Shown here: piece after piece, positions 33,966-42,606 of the stretch
Position numbering within the stretch: position 1 is the first letter of the stretch
Layout of the letters: the number at the start of each line of letters is the position of its first letter
Source of the DNA: Shimia sp040370365
GTDB lineage: Bacteria; Pseudomonadota; Alphaproteobacteria; Rhodobacterales; Rhodobacteraceae
Direction of reading: 5' to 3'
Assembly: GCF_040370365.1 (NCBI RefSeq)
Contig: NZ_BAABWQ010000001.1
Span: 62,001 to 126,000 of the forward strand
Length of the DNA stretch: 64,000 nt
The notes under the pieces: model-generated
Told to the model about the DNA's origin: nothing
The model's database searches: none
Seen by the model: only the letters and a program-made list of their open reading frames with translations
Program-made: the position numbers and the translations under genes

Positions 33966-35174
33966 ATGAAGCGCGTCGTCATCACCGGAGCGGGGACCAT
34001 CAATGCCTTGGGGCACGATGTGCCACAAACACTCGCCGCTATGCGAGAGGGGCGGTGTGGCATTGGCGAGCTTCGCCTAAGAGATGTTGACCGTCTTGCT
34101 GTGCAAATTGGCGCGCAGGTCTGTGGGTTTGAGCCAGATACCATCTTCAACCGCCAACAATTGGCGCTTTATGACCGTTTCACACAATTCGCTTTGGTGG
34201 CCGCTCGTGAAGCGTTGGCCCAATCCGGCCTGACGTTTTCTGGCGAGCTTTCCGCAAAAACCGGGGTTGTCTTGGGAAACTCCGGCGGCGGTATGCAGAC
34301 TTTGGACGAAAACTACCGCACGGTTTATGAAGACGGAAAGAACCGCGTGCACCCCTTTGTTGTCCCTAAGTTGATGAACAATGCAGCCGCGAGTCACATC
34401 AGCATGGAGTTCAATCTCAAAGGCCCAAGCTTCACTGTGGCCTCTGCCTGTGCCAGTTCCAACCATGCGATGGCCCAAGCCTTTCAAATGGTCCGCCATT
34501 CCATGTCACCAGTGATGATCACTGGTGGAGCAGAATCCATGCTGTGTTTCGGAGGCGTAAAGGCTTGGGAAGGCCTGCGGGTTATGTCCAAAGACGCGTG
34601 CCGACCGTTCTCTGCGACCCGCAATGGAATGGTTCAGGGCGAAGGCGCTGGAGTGTTTGTATTTGAAGAGATGGGCCATGCCAAAGCGCGTGGCGCCGAA
34701 ATCCTCGCGGAAGTTGTGGGGTTTGCGATGACGTCTGACGCCGCTGACATTGTGATGCCATCTCGTCAGGGGGCCTCGCGGGCGATCTCTGGTGCGCTGG
34801 CCGATGCGCGGCTAAACCGCGAAGAAGTCGGCTACATCAATGCGCACGGCACCGGAACTGCGGCCAACGACAAAACCGAATGTAGTGCAGTGGCGGATGT
34901 GTTTGGTCCGCATGCAGACAATCTGATGATCTCATCGACAAAATCCATGCACGGCCATCTCATCGGCGGGACGGGCGCTGTGGAACTTTTGGCCTGCATT
35001 ATGGCTCTGCGCGATGGGGTGATCGCGCCAACCATCGGCTATGAGGAAGCTGACCCGGAATGTGCCATGGATGTGGTGCCAAATGAGGCGCGCGAAGCCA
35101 AGGTGGACGTGGCTTTGTCCAACGCCTTTGCGTTTGGTGGCTTAAACGCAGTGATGGCACTTAAGCGGTTCTGA
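33966..35174 (+). CDS. Beta-ketoacyl-ACP synthase (FabF-like)
   Basis: This 402-residue condensing enzyme starts MKRVVITGAGTINALGHDVP with RBS GCAGGGAG. Catalytic Cys162 lies in SFTVASACASSNHAMAQ; the two histidines are in INAHGTGTAANDK and TKSMHGHLIGGTGA. All three catalytic residues are present, so it should condense malonyl-ACP with an acyl primer. The chain is probably built on the neighbouring acyl carrier protein. It is not next to fabD/G, which argues against the housekeeping FabF. Confidence 0.9.
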   Translation: MKRVVITGAGTINALGHDVPQTLAAMREGRCGIGELRLRDVDRLAVQIGAQVCGFEPDTIFNRQQLALYDRFTQFALVAAREALAQSGLTFSGELSAKTGVVLGNSGGGMQTLDENYRTVYEDGKNRVHPFVVPKLMNNAAASHISMEFNLKGPSFTVASACASSNHAMAQAFQMVRHSMSPVMITGGAESMLCFGGVKAWEGLRVMSKDACRPFSATRNGMVQGEGAGVFVFEEMGHAKARGAEILAEVVGFAMTSDAADIVMPSRQGASRAISGALADARLNREEVGYINAHGTGTAANDKTECSAVADVFGPHADNLMISSTKSMHGHLIGGTGAVELLACIMALRDGVIAPTIGYEEADPECAMDVVPNEAREAKVDVALSNAFAFGGLNAVMALKRF

Positions 35175-35184
35175 GCCTCAATAA

Positions 35185-35216
35185 AAAAGCCGCAAACACT
35201 TGGTTTTGCGGCTTTT
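35185..35216. terminator. Terminator after the lpxD-acp-ketosynthase operon
   Basis: AAAAGCCGCAAA (35185-35196) pairs exactly with TTTGCGGCTTTT (35205-35216) around an 8-nt loop. The flanking A and T runs make it bidirectional between the ketosynthase and ialB genes. Confidence 0.9.
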
Positions 35217-35252
35217 GTTGGGGGTACTTCTCCAGCTAGAAATCGAAGCGCT

Positions 35253-35858
35253 CTATTCCGTTGTGCCTTCAAGTTTACCATAAGCTCTGGTGAAACCTTT
35301 CAAAGACATACGGATATTGACAACCTGTGTTGGCGCTAGGGCGGGCACGATCGTAAGCTCTGCTGCCTCTCCACTCTTATAGCTCGCAATGTCTTCGGCG
35401 CTCAAACCGATGCGGGCGACACAGCCTGTCTGATTGCAAAAGGCAAACGGGTATCTGCGGGCGTTATCTTCATCCACTTTGACGGTCAGTTGCGATGTAA
35501 GCAGTGTTTCCAGCGGAACAATCACGGTGGCGCCTGCAATGGCTTCTCCTTCAGGAATCGCCAACTTGAACAGAGTCACCTCTGCAATCGGCGTATCGCC
35601 GGCATCCCGTAAAAGTTGCACAAGGCGACAGGGGCGCGGTTCAGGGCCCGATGCCGCGCACTGTGCTTCCCAATCACCAATGACCTCCGAAGTGACCCCT
35701 TCCGCGGCTGCTTGCGGAATCTGTGCTTCCGAAACCCCACTGACATCTTCACCCATCGAGAGAGTGCCGTCCGCCAACGAAGGCACCCCTTGTGCAGACA
35801 GTTGTCCAGCCAACAAAAGCGCGGTTGCTGTTGCAAAAAAGGAAGGGCATTTGATCAT
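35253..35858 (-). CDS. Invasion-associated locus B (IalB) family protein
   Basis: This 201-residue secreted protein starts MIKCPSFFATATALLLAGQLSAQG (signal peptide). The IalB domain follows: VIGDWEAQCAASGPEPRPCRL, VTLFKLAIPEGEAIAGATVIVPLETLL, RRYPFAFCNQTGCVARIGLS, with four cysteines likely forming two disulfides. The family was named in Bartonella but is common in free-living alphaproteobacteria, where its role is unclear; envelope stress or cell division is sometimes proposed. Confidence 0.88.
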   Translation of the reverse strand: MIKCPSFFATATALLLAGQLSAQGVPSLADGTLSMGEDVSGVSEAQIPQAAAEGVTSEVIGDWEAQCAASGPEPRPCRLVQLLRDAGDTPIAEVTLFKLAIPEGEAIAGATVIVPLETLLTSQLTVKVDEDNARRYPFAFCNQTGCVARIGLSAEDIASYKSGEAAELTIVPALAPTQVVNIRMSLKGFTRAYGKLEGTTE

Positions 35859-36052
35859 GATATTTCCACGTGTGTCTTTTTCTGTCCGATGTGAATTAGC
35901 ATGTGTCGATGTGAAAGTCAGTCTGCGCATATTGAAAAACTGACTGATTTTGGCAAGTTTTTGCTCTCAGCGTCAACGCAAGCCGTTTGCATCGCAGATC
36001 CATCAGAGATGGCTGCCAAATATCAAGAAATGTGCCTGTTTCACAAAAAAAG

Positions 36053-36090
36053 AAAAGGGCCTGAAAACAAGCCCTTTTCCATTTTTTCAC
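36053..36090 (+). terminator. Rho-independent terminator, plus strand
   Basis: AAAAGGGC (36053-36060) pairs with GCCCTTTT (36071-36078) across a 10-nt loop, followed by CCATTTTTT. No plus-strand gene precedes it within the gap, so it may end a small RNA. It could also act on the minus strand because an A-run precedes it. Confidence 0.7.
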
Positions 36091-36189
36091 TCCCCGTCGG
36101 ACTGGCCGACTTATTCATTGGCGAAAAGTTACGAAGAAAACGCACATTGGTCAACAGAAAAAAGAATTTAGTTTGTTACTGAAATTGTT

Positions 36190-36218
36190 AAAAAAAAGGC
36201 CGCACATGACGTGCGGCC
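36190..36218 (-). terminator. Rho-independent terminator, minus strand
   Basis: GGCCGCAC (36198-36205) and GTGCGGCC (36211-36218) form a perfect 8-bp stem with loop ATGAC. A run of eight A's on its left is a U-run on the minus strand. No minus-strand gene is upstream, so the transcript it would end is not identified. Confidence 0.65.
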
Positions 36219-36360
36219 CAGTCTCAACAGGGAGGAGTTCTTTCCCAAACCGTTAAGGTCTGGTCTGGAACGCTTTAGAAAATGACGCATAAAGGTTAAC
36301 AATGTATTTGATGCTCGAAAAATGGGCGCGCAACTTCTTGACCAAAGGGATAAGCCACTG

Positions 36361-37908
36361 ATGGAAGGCAAAATTTTTTTAGGCGGCGGCGGTGCTGACT
36401 ATGCAGAAAAACAGGGGCTGTCGCTGAAATATGCCAACCGACATGGGTTGGTTGCGGGGGCAACCGGCACCGGGAAGACAGTCACGCTACAAATTCTCGC
36501 GGAGGGTTTTTCCGAAGCAGGTGTGCCAGTGTTTCTATCTGACGTTAAGGGTGATCTGTCCGGATTGGCCGCCGCAGGTCGCGCTGACTTCAAATTGCAT
36601 CAACCCTTTATGGATCGTGCGAAGACGATCGGTTTTGAGGACTTCGGATACCGGGCCTTCCCGGTCACTTTCTGGGATTTGTTCGGTGAACAAGGCCATC
36701 CCGTGCGCACCACGGTGGCTGAGATGGGTCCTTTGCTGCTGGCACGTCTGATGGAGCTTTCTGAGGCGCAGGAGGGCATTTTGAACATCGCCTTTCGTCT
36801 TGCCGACGAACAGGGGCTACCGCTGCTTGATTTGAAAGACTTGCAGGCTTTGTTGGTCTGGGTTGGCGAAAATCGCACCGATTTGGCGCTGCGCTACGGC
36901 AATATCTCGGTCAATTCCATTGGCGCCATCCAGCGACGTCTGCTTGTGTTGGAAAACCAAGGAGCGAACAAGCTCTTTGGGGAGCCTGCCTTGGCGTTGG
37001 AGGATTTGATGTGTACCGCACCGGATGGCCGTGGTCAGATCAATATTCTCGCGGCGGACAAGCTGATGGGCGCACCACGCCTCTATGCGACATTCCTGTT
37101 GTGGCTGCTCTCTGAGTTGTTTGAGACTCTGCCTGAAGTGGGTGATCCTGATAAGCCCAGATTGGTGTTCTTCTTTGACGAGGCGCACCTGCTGTTTGAC
37201 GGTGCACCCAAAGCTCTGGTGGACAAAGTTGAACAGGTTGCGCGCCTGATCCGATCCAAAGGGGTCGGCGTGTTCTTTGTCACGCAGAACCCCGATGATA
37301 TCCCCGAAGACATCCTCGGCCAGCTCGGCAATCGGGTGCAACATGCTCTGCGCGCCTTCACAGCTCGGGACAAAAAGGCTCTGCGCATGGCGGCTGAAAC
37401 CTACCGACCAAACCCTCGCTTTTCCACAGAAGAGGCTATTCGTGAGGTTGGGGTCGGGGAGGCGGTGACCTCGATGCTTATGAAAAAAGGTGTGCCGGGT
37501 GTTGTCGAGCGTACGCTCATCCGCCCACCATCCTCACAACTTGGTCCATTGGACGACACCGCGCGTGCATCAGTTCTGGCGACCTCACCGGTCACTGGGA
37601 AATATGACACTCTTTTAGATCGTCGTTCGGCTTATGAAATCTTACGAGATCGCGCTGCCAATGCGGCGCAAGAGGCCGAACAGATAGAAGCTCAGGAAGA
37701 AGAGCAGTCGGTTGCACAGCGCGAGTTCAGTGCGGCACGTCGTTATTCCGGCAGCCGTGTTAGCAGATCAACCTCTCGCTCCATGCGCATCCGTGCAGAT
37801 GACAGTTTTGGCGAAGCGATGGGCAAAATGGTGATGAAAGAACTCACCGGCACCACAGGCCGCAAAATCGTGCGCGGCATTCTGGGTGGCCTGTTCAAAG
37901 GGCGCTAA
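36361..37908 (+). CDS. HerA-like ATPase (DUF853)
   Basis: This 515-residue protein has Walker A GATGTGKT (about residues 33-40) right at the N-terminus, the family motif FLSDVKGDLSGLAAAGR, Walker B FFFDEAHLLF and a glutamine sensor in FVTQNPDDIPEDILGQLGNR. It ends in a Glu/Gln-rich and then basic tail. DUF853 proteins are HerA-helicase relatives; their biological role is unclear, and the usual NurA partner is absent here. Start MEGKIFLGGGG is family-typical; an upstream ATG at 36322 adds 13 residues without similarity. Confidence 0.9.
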   Translation: MEGKIFLGGGGADYAEKQGLSLKYANRHGLVAGATGTGKTVTLQILAEGFSEAGVPVFLSDVKGDLSGLAAAGRADFKLHQPFMDRAKTIGFEDFGYRAFPVTFWDLFGEQGHPVRTTVAEMGPLLLARLMELSEAQEGILNIAFRLADEQGLPLLDLKDLQALLVWVGENRTDLALRYGNISVNSIGAIQRRLLVLENQGANKLFGEPALALEDLMCTAPDGRGQINILAADKLMGAPRLYATFLLWLLSELFETLPEVGDPDKPRLVFFFDEAHLLFDGAPKALVDKVEQVARLIRSKGVGVFFVTQNPDDIPEDILGQLGNRVQHALRAFTARDKKALRMAAETYRPNPRFSTEEAIREVGVGEAVTSMLMKKGVPGVVERTLIRPPSSQLGPLDDTARASVLATSPVTGKYDTLLDRRSAYEILRDRAANAAQEAEQIEAQEEEQSVAQREFSAARRYSGSRVSRSTSRSMRIRADDSFGEAMGKMVMKELTGTTGRKIVRGILGGLFKGR

Positions 37909-37948
37909 CCCAAGGTCTCATTCTGCGAACACTACCCACACAGAAGCA

Positions 37949-37978
37949 AAGAGGCGCCCCAGAAGGAGCGCCTCTTTT
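37949..37978. terminator. Terminator between DUF853 and livM
   Basis: GAGGCGC (37951-37957) and GCGCCTC (37968-37974) form a 7-bp stem with TTTT after it. It separates two convergent genes. Confidence 0.8.
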
Positions 37979-37992
37979 CGCACTTCATACAC

Positions 37993-39297
37993 TCACTTCT
38001 CGGGGATCAATCCGCGCGGGCTGAACCTCAGCACCAACAGCAAGATCACTCCCATCGTCAACAGCCGCATGTGCGCCGCACTGTCAATCAAGTGTTTCTT
38101 CAAACCGCTGTCGTCGGCCAGACCAGATGTGATCAGCTCCATCAAGAACAGGCCCATCGGCTCCACCTGCACCCAAAGGAACCAGATCAGGAACCCCCCC
38201 AGAACCGCGCCAAGATTGTTGCCAGAGCCGCCAACAATCACCATCACCCAGATCAGGAAGGTGTAGCGCAGCGGCTGATAGGTGCCCGGTGTGAGTTGCC
38301 CATCCAACGTGGTCATCATGGCGCCCGCGATGCCGCAAACGGCAGAGCCGAGCACAAAGATCTGCAAATGGCGGTTGGTCACATCTTTGCCCATCGCCTC
38401 AGCCGCCTCCTCATTGTCGCGGATCGCGCGCATCATCCGGCCCCACGGGCTTTTGAGCGACAACTGCGCAGCCACAAAGATCAAGATCAGCACAACAGCG
38501 AACAGCAGCGAGTAGTTGAGCTTCACAAAGAGTGATGAGGCCGTGGCCACATCCAGCCCCAACCCCTCGGCGCGGTTGATAAAGCTTGACGTGTTCTGCA
38601 AGTCGATTTCGTAAGGCACGGGACGATCCAGCCCAACGACGTTTTTCACGCCGCGCGCCAGCCAGTCCTCATTTTTCATCACTGCAATGATGATTTCCGC
38701 AATCCCCAATGTGGCAATCGCAAGATAATCGGAACGCAGCCCCAATGCGGTCTTCCCAATCAACCAAGCCACACCCGCCGCCAGCAATCCGCCCATGGGC
38801 CAAGCCAGCAACACTGGTAAATTTAGACCACCAAGGTTGCCTTGCAGCGCCGGATTGATGGCTTCCACGGCCTCAACGCCGGGATCAAGAATGCCGCGAT
38901 AGAGGAAGAAGCCAAGACCGAGAACCGCGACGGTCGCCGCATTGCGCGCACGCCCAACGGCCATCCGTTGGCGCACCATCACCGTGCCAATAATTGTGCC
39001 GGCGCCTGCAAGCAGCGCGATCATGATCCGCCAGCCACCCGCACTCCACGCACCCTCCACTGGTGCGGCAGAGGTCAGGACAACCGCCAAGCCGCCAAGC
39101 GCAACAAAGCCCATGACACCCACGTTAAACAGGCCCGCAAAGCCCCATTGCAGGTTTACACCCAGCGCCATGATTGCCGAAATCAGCCCCATATTGAGGA
39201 TCAACAAAGCAACGTTCCAGCTCTGCATAAAGCCCGTCAACGCGATCAATCCAAAGACCAGCGCAAACAGCGCGATATTTTTCATCTGCTCGCTCAT
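37993..39297 (-). CDS. livM: Branched-chain amino acid ABC permease LivM
   Basis: This 434-residue permease has about ten helices and the BPD-2 features MALGVNLQWGFAGLFNVGVMGF, the EAA-like loop SDYLAIATLGIAEIIIAVMKN, GRMMRAIRDNEEAAEAMGKD and MTTLDGQLTPGTYQPL. With LivH it makes the channel for leucine-type substrates or other amides. It overlaps livH by four bases. It is the last gene of the minus-strand liv operon. Confidence 0.93.
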   Translation of the reverse strand: MSEQMKNIALFALVFGLIALTGFMQSWNVALLILNMGLISAIMALGVNLQWGFAGLFNVGVMGFVALGGLAVVLTSAAPVEGAWSAGGWRIMIALLAGAGTIIGTVMVRQRMAVGRARNAATVAVLGLGFFLYRGILDPGVEAVEAINPALQGNLGGLNLPVLLAWPMGGLLAAGVAWLIGKTALGLRSDYLAIATLGIAEIIIAVMKNEDWLARGVKNVVGLDRPVPYEIDLQNTSSFINRAEGLGLDVATASSLFVKLNYSLLFAVVLILIFVAAQLSLKSPWGRMMRAIRDNEEAAEAMGKDVTNRHLQIFVLGSAVCGIAGAMMTTLDGQLTPGTYQPLRYTFLIWVMVIVGGSGNNLGAVLGGFLIWFLWVQVEPMGLFLMELITSGLADDSGLKKHLIDSAAHMRLLTMGVILLLVLRFSPRGLIPEK

Positions 39298-40304
39298 ACC
39301 GATTTCCCCTTAAACAGACCGGTCGGCTTAAACAGCAGGACCACAATCAGGATCACAAAGCTGACGGCAAATTTATAGTCTGTGCTCAAAAGCTGCACGA
39401 GGCTGTCCGGTTCCAAATTCTCTGGCAGCATGTATTTCAGTACTTTTTTCCACGCATAGGTGATGGTGACCTCGCTAAAGGCGATCACAAATCCGCCCGC
39501 AATCGCACCTAATGGGCTGCCCAAACCGCCCACAATCGCAGCGGCAAAGATCGGCAGCAACAGCTGGAAATAGACAAACGGTTTAAACGATTTATCCAAT
39601 CCGTAAAGCACACCGGCAATCGTCGCCAATGCGGCCACAATCATCCATGTGTACATCACCACGCGCTCTGGGTTGATGCCAGACAGCAGCGCCAAGTCTT
39701 CGTTGTCGGAATAGGCGCGCATCGACTTTCCAGTACGTGTGCGGTTCAAAAACCAGAACAGCACGGCAACACAGATGATTGCCACAACCACCGTAATGCC
39801 TTGAGATGTCTTGATCGCCAGCCCTTCTTTCAGCCCGGTCAACTGTTTGAATTCCCGTGCAGAAATGATGAATCGTTCGCCATCGGCAAATCGTTGGTCA
39901 TTTGGCCCGATGATAAACCGCACCAACCCGTTCATGATGAACATCACACCCATCGACACGATCACAAGGATCACTGGCTTGGCCTTTTGTTCGCGATAAA
40001 AGCGGTAAACCACACGGTCGGTGATCAGCATCAGCACCATGGTGCCAAGGATCGCAAAGGGCAGGGCCAAAAGCGCCGTTGGCAGCGGACCAAAGCTTAC
40101 ACCCATGGATTGGAACCACCAGGTGACCAACACGGCGAGCATCGCACCAAAGGCCATGGTGTCGCCATGTGCGAAGTTACTGAATCGCAGGATGCCGTAG
40201 ATAAGCGTAACACCCAGCGCCCCAAGCGCCAGTTGGCTGCCATAGGCAATTGCGGGGACGATGACAAAATTAGAAAGCGCCACAATGGCGTTGAGGAAGT
40301 CCAT
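39294..40304 (-). CDS. livH: Branched-chain amino acid ABC permease LivH
   Basis: This 336-residue permease starts MDFLNAIVALSNFVIVP and carries GVTLIYGILRFSNFAHGDTM near the N-terminus and GKSMRAYSDNEDLALLSGINPERVV as the ATPase-contact loop. The start codon shares one base with the stop of the unknown gene upstream (TAATG), implying coupled translation. An ATG six codons earlier lies inside that gene and is less likely. Confidence 0.93.
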   Translation of the reverse strand: MDFLNAIVALSNFVIVPAIAYGSQLALGALGVTLIYGILRFSNFAHGDTMAFGAMLAVLVTWWFQSMGVSFGPLPTALLALPFAILGTMVLMLITDRVVYRFYREQKAKPVILVIVSMGVMFIMNGLVRFIIGPNDQRFADGERFIISAREFKQLTGLKEGLAIKTSQGITVVVAIICVAVLFWFLNRTRTGKSMRAYSDNEDLALLSGINPERVVMYTWMIVAALATIAGVLYGLDKSFKPFVYFQLLLPIFAAAIVGGLGSPLGAIAGGFVIAFSEVTITYAWKKVLKYMLPENLEPDSLVQLLSTDYKFAVSFVILIVVLLFKPTGLFKGKSV

Positions 40305-40840
40305 TAGAACTCCAGTTCGCAAGGGCCAGCGAATACCCGCTGGGCGTTGTTATAATCCGCATATTTTGCAGGAATGGTCATGAGTGTGGCGTAAACAGTT
40401 TCTGCATCCGCTTGGGCCAAAGTCAAAGCGAGCGATCTCCCGTCAGACTTAGATAAAGTGCGTATCATATTGCTGCTTGAAGTAATTGTGTACTCGCCAC
40501 TGGCAAGTTTGACCTCATCCAGCTTTGTTCCAGCCTTGGCCTTTATTTCAACTTCAAAATCACCGAAGTTGGTGTGCAGCCTATCTGATTGGATGTCGCC
40601 AAAACCAATTGATAGCACGCCTTCACAGTTGGCTTCTGCTGTGCAGGTTTCCTCAAGTGTACAGTTAAACACGGTTTCTTCAGCGGTCGCGACTTGAGCT
40701 GCAATGACGCCGAGACTCAGAGCGCTGGCTGCCAACGGCGCGGCTTTGCCGCGCCACGCGTCCGACCCGCCCCCACGGGCGGGCGCGTTCTGCACCCACC
40801 CTCGGGCCGGACGCGTGGGAGTATGAGGTTGTACTGTCAT
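40304..40840 (-). CDS. Unknown secreted protein encoded within the liv operon
   Basis: This 178-residue protein sits between livF (one base) and livH (one shared base), so it is part of the operon. From residue about 33 it has a signal-like segment AAPLAASALSLGVIAAQVATA, then a mature domain with VFNCTLEETCTAEANCEGVLSIGF and a terminal FAGPCELEF, giving four cysteines. The first 33 residues (ARGWVQNAPARGGGSDAWRG) are encoded by a nested palindrome, an odd N-terminal extension before a signal peptide. The real start may be later. I do not recognise a family. Confidence 0.7.
   Translation of the reverse strand: MTVQPHTPTRPARGWVQNAPARGGGSDAWRGKAAPLAASALSLGVIAAQVATAEETVFNCTLEETCTAEANCEGVLSIGFGDIQSDRLHTNFGDFEVEIKAKAGTKLDEVKLASGEYTITSSSNMIRTLSKSDGRSLALTLAQADAETVYATLMTIPAKYADYNNAQRVFAGPCELEF
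40737..40818. repeat. Cloverleaf-like palindromic element read in frame
   Basis: Three perfect stems occur in 82 bases: GGCGCGGC-TTT-GCCGCGCC at 40737-40755; outer arms CCACGCGTCCG (40754-40764) and CGGACGCGTGG (40808-40818); and inside these CCCGCCC-CCAC-GGGCGGG at 40766-40783. The element encodes the N-terminal extension of the unknown liv-operon protein. Confidence 0.75.
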
Positions 40841-40841
40841 A

Positions 40842-41669
40842 TCAGCCCCCCAAGAACGACTTGCGGACGTCGTCATCCGCAAGCAGGTCTTTGCCAGTGC
40901 CGGTATAGGCGTTGCGCCCCTGAACCAGCACGTAACCTTTGTCGGCAATTTCCAGCGCCTGACGGGCGTTTTGCTCGACCATCAGGATCGGAATGCCGGT
41001 GCGGCTCACCTCAATAATGCGGTCAAACAGCTCGTCCATCACGATGGGGGAAACTCCAGCGGTCGGCTCATCCAGCATTAGCACCTTCGGCTGCGTCATC
41101 AACGCGCGGCCCACGGCCACCTGTTGGCGCTGACCACCTGACAGCTCGCCCGCAGGCTGGTTGCGTTTTTCTTTCAGGATAGGGAACAGGCCATAGATCT
41201 GCTCCATCGTGTCGGCAAAATCATCTTTGCGGATGAAAGCCCCCATCTCTAGGTTCTCTTCCACCGTCATCGAAGTGAAGATATTGCTGGTTTGCGGCAC
41301 AAACCCCATGCCTTTGGCCACACGGGCCTGCGGGGTCAGCGCGGTGATGTCCTCGCCGTCGAGCCGCACCGAGCCTTGGCGCAGGTTCAACATGCCAAAC
41401 ACCGCTTTCATGCCTGTGGACTTGCCTGCGCCGTTGGGGCCGACAATCACCGCGATCTCGCCTGGGTTCACGGCAATGGTGCAGTCATGCAAAATGTCCG
41501 GTCCATCTTTGCCGTAACCACCGGTCATGCTGTCGCCAACCAGAAAGGCTTCGGTTGTATTCATTTCTTTGCCACTGCCCACATAGGAGGTCATATCACC
41601 TCCATTCTTGGGCTTGGTGATCGAGGCGTCTTTGTTGCCACGATCGTCCTGATACGGGTTCCCCGTCAT
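40842..41669 (-). CDS. livF: Branched-chain amino acid ABC ATPase LivF
   Basis: This ATPase has 275 residues from the ATG with RBS GGGGAG upstream. Walker A GPNGAGKS is at about 77-84, later than usual; the first 36 residues (TGNPYQDDRGNKDASITKP) are a polar extension. A later in-frame ATG at 41564 (MNTTEAFLVGDSM) would give a standard 240-residue LivF. The signature LSGGQRQQVAVGRAL and Walker B VLMLDEPTAG are intact. A longer open frame upstream runs into the intergenic repeat and is rejected. Confidence 0.92.
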   Translation of the reverse strand: MTGNPYQDDRGNKDASITKPKNGGDMTSYVGSGKEMNTTEAFLVGDSMTGGYGKDGPDILHDCTIAVNPGEIAVIVGPNGAGKSTGMKAVFGMLNLRQGSVRLDGEDITALTPQARVAKGMGFVPQTSNIFTSMTVEENLEMGAFIRKDDFADTMEQIYGLFPILKEKRNQPAGELSGGQRQQVAVGRALMTQPKVLMLDEPTAGVSPIVMDELFDRIIEVSRTGIPILMVEQNARQALEIADKGYVLVQGRNAYTGTGKDLLADDDVRKSFLGG

Positions 41670-41717
41670 CCCATTATCTCCCCGCTGATACGCATTTTTT
41701 GCCGGATTTTGGCGTCG

Positions 41718-41773
41718 TTTTGGCACCTCCGCGATACAGTCGCGATACAGACGCAATACAGACGTGCCATTTT
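41718..41773 (+). repeat. Dispersed 11-bp-unit intergenic element, copy 2
   Basis: TTTTGGCACCTC is followed by CGCGATACAGT, CGCGATACAGA and CGCAATACAGA, then CGTGCCATTTT. It lies between livG and livF, inverted relative to their transcription. It closely matches copies at 13729 and 52127. Confidence 0.85.
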
Positions 41774-41777
41774 GGCC

Positions 41778-42560
41778 CTATGCGTTCAGCTGTTCCTTGT
41801 TTTTGAGACCGGTGCCAAGGTAGGCCTCGATCACCTGTTCGTTGGCTTTGATCTCATCCAAAGTGCCTTCTGCGAGCACCTTGCCTTCGGCCATACAGAT
41901 CACCGGATCACACAGGCGACCAATGAAATCCATGTCGTGTTCGATGACCACAAACGTGTAATTTCGCTCTTTGTTCAGGCGGATAATTGCGTCACCTATG
42001 GTGTTGAGTAGCGTGCGGTTCACACCTGCGCCAACCTCATCCAGAAACACAATTTTGGCGTCCACCATCATAGTGCGCCCCAGCTCCAGCAGTTTCTTTT
42101 GGCCACCGGAAATTTGGCCTGCCTTGTGATCGGCAAGGTGTTCAACTGTAAGGAATTCAAGCACTTCGTCAGCTTTCGCCCGCAGCGCCCGCTCTTCATT
42201 GGCAATGCGTTTGCGGCCAAACCACGTGTTCCACAACGCCTCACCGGACTGATTGCCCGGCACCATCATCAGGTTCTCTCGGCAGCTCATAGAGCTAAAC
42301 TCATGCGCAATTTGGAAGGTGCGCAAAAGACCTTTGTGAAACAGAGTGTGTGGCGGCAGCCCGGTGATGTCTTCACCATCCATGGTCACCCGCCCTGATG
42401 TGGGCGGTAGTACCCCTGCGATCACGTTGAAAAGTGTGGTTTTCCCGGCACCGTTGGGCCCGATCAGCCCGGTGATCGAACCCGGTTCGATTGTGAGGGT
42501 GGCGCCGTCCACAGCGTGGAACCCCCCAAAGTGTTTGTGAACGTCTTCAACGACGATCAT
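41778..42560 (-). CDS. livG: Branched-chain amino acid ABC ATPase LivG
   Basis: This 260-residue ATPase starts MIVVEDVHKHFGGFHAVDGA with a GGGGGAAAA RBS. Walker A GPNGAGKT is at about 34-41, the signature ISGGQKKLLELGRTM follows, and the last part has the LivG-specific VVIEHDMDFIGRLCDPVICM. It is 108 bases upstream of livF; the gap holds the 11-bp-unit element. A terminator-like hairpin between livJ and livG probably lowers its expression below that of livJ. Confidence 0.94.
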   Translation of the reverse strand: MIVVEDVHKHFGGFHAVDGATLTIEPGSITGLIGPNGAGKTTLFNVIAGVLPPTSGRVTMDGEDITGLPPHTLFHKGLLRTFQIAHEFSSMSCRENLMMVPGNQSGEALWNTWFGRKRIANEERALRAKADEVLEFLTVEHLADHKAGQISGGQKKLLELGRTMMVDAKIVFLDEVGAGVNRTLLNTIGDAIIRLNKERNYTFVVIEHDMDFIGRLCDPVICMAEGKVLAEGTLDEIKANEQVIEAYLGTGLKNKEQLNA

Positions 42561-42606
42561 GGCATTTTCCCCCATGCGCGGTTCTAGCCGCGCCTTATAT
42601 ATTGAA

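Larger units (their letters stand above)
35859..36360. other. 502-bp gap with a plus-strand hairpin unit and opposed terminators
   Basis: I see no convincing protein here; a 93-codon open frame (35901-36182) crosses a terminator and has random composition. Plus-strand signals are a 7-bp inverted repeat AGTCAGT/ACTGACT at 35916-35945 and a terminator at 36053-36090. On the minus strand a perfect 8-bp hairpin lies at 36198-36218. These could bound one or two small RNAs. The DUF853 promoter must lie near 36220-36350. Confidence 0.45.

Noticed and set aside
35901..36182. A 93-codon open frame after ialB
   Set aside because: It reads across a strong terminator, ends in a Lys-rich stretch from A-runs, and has no start signal.
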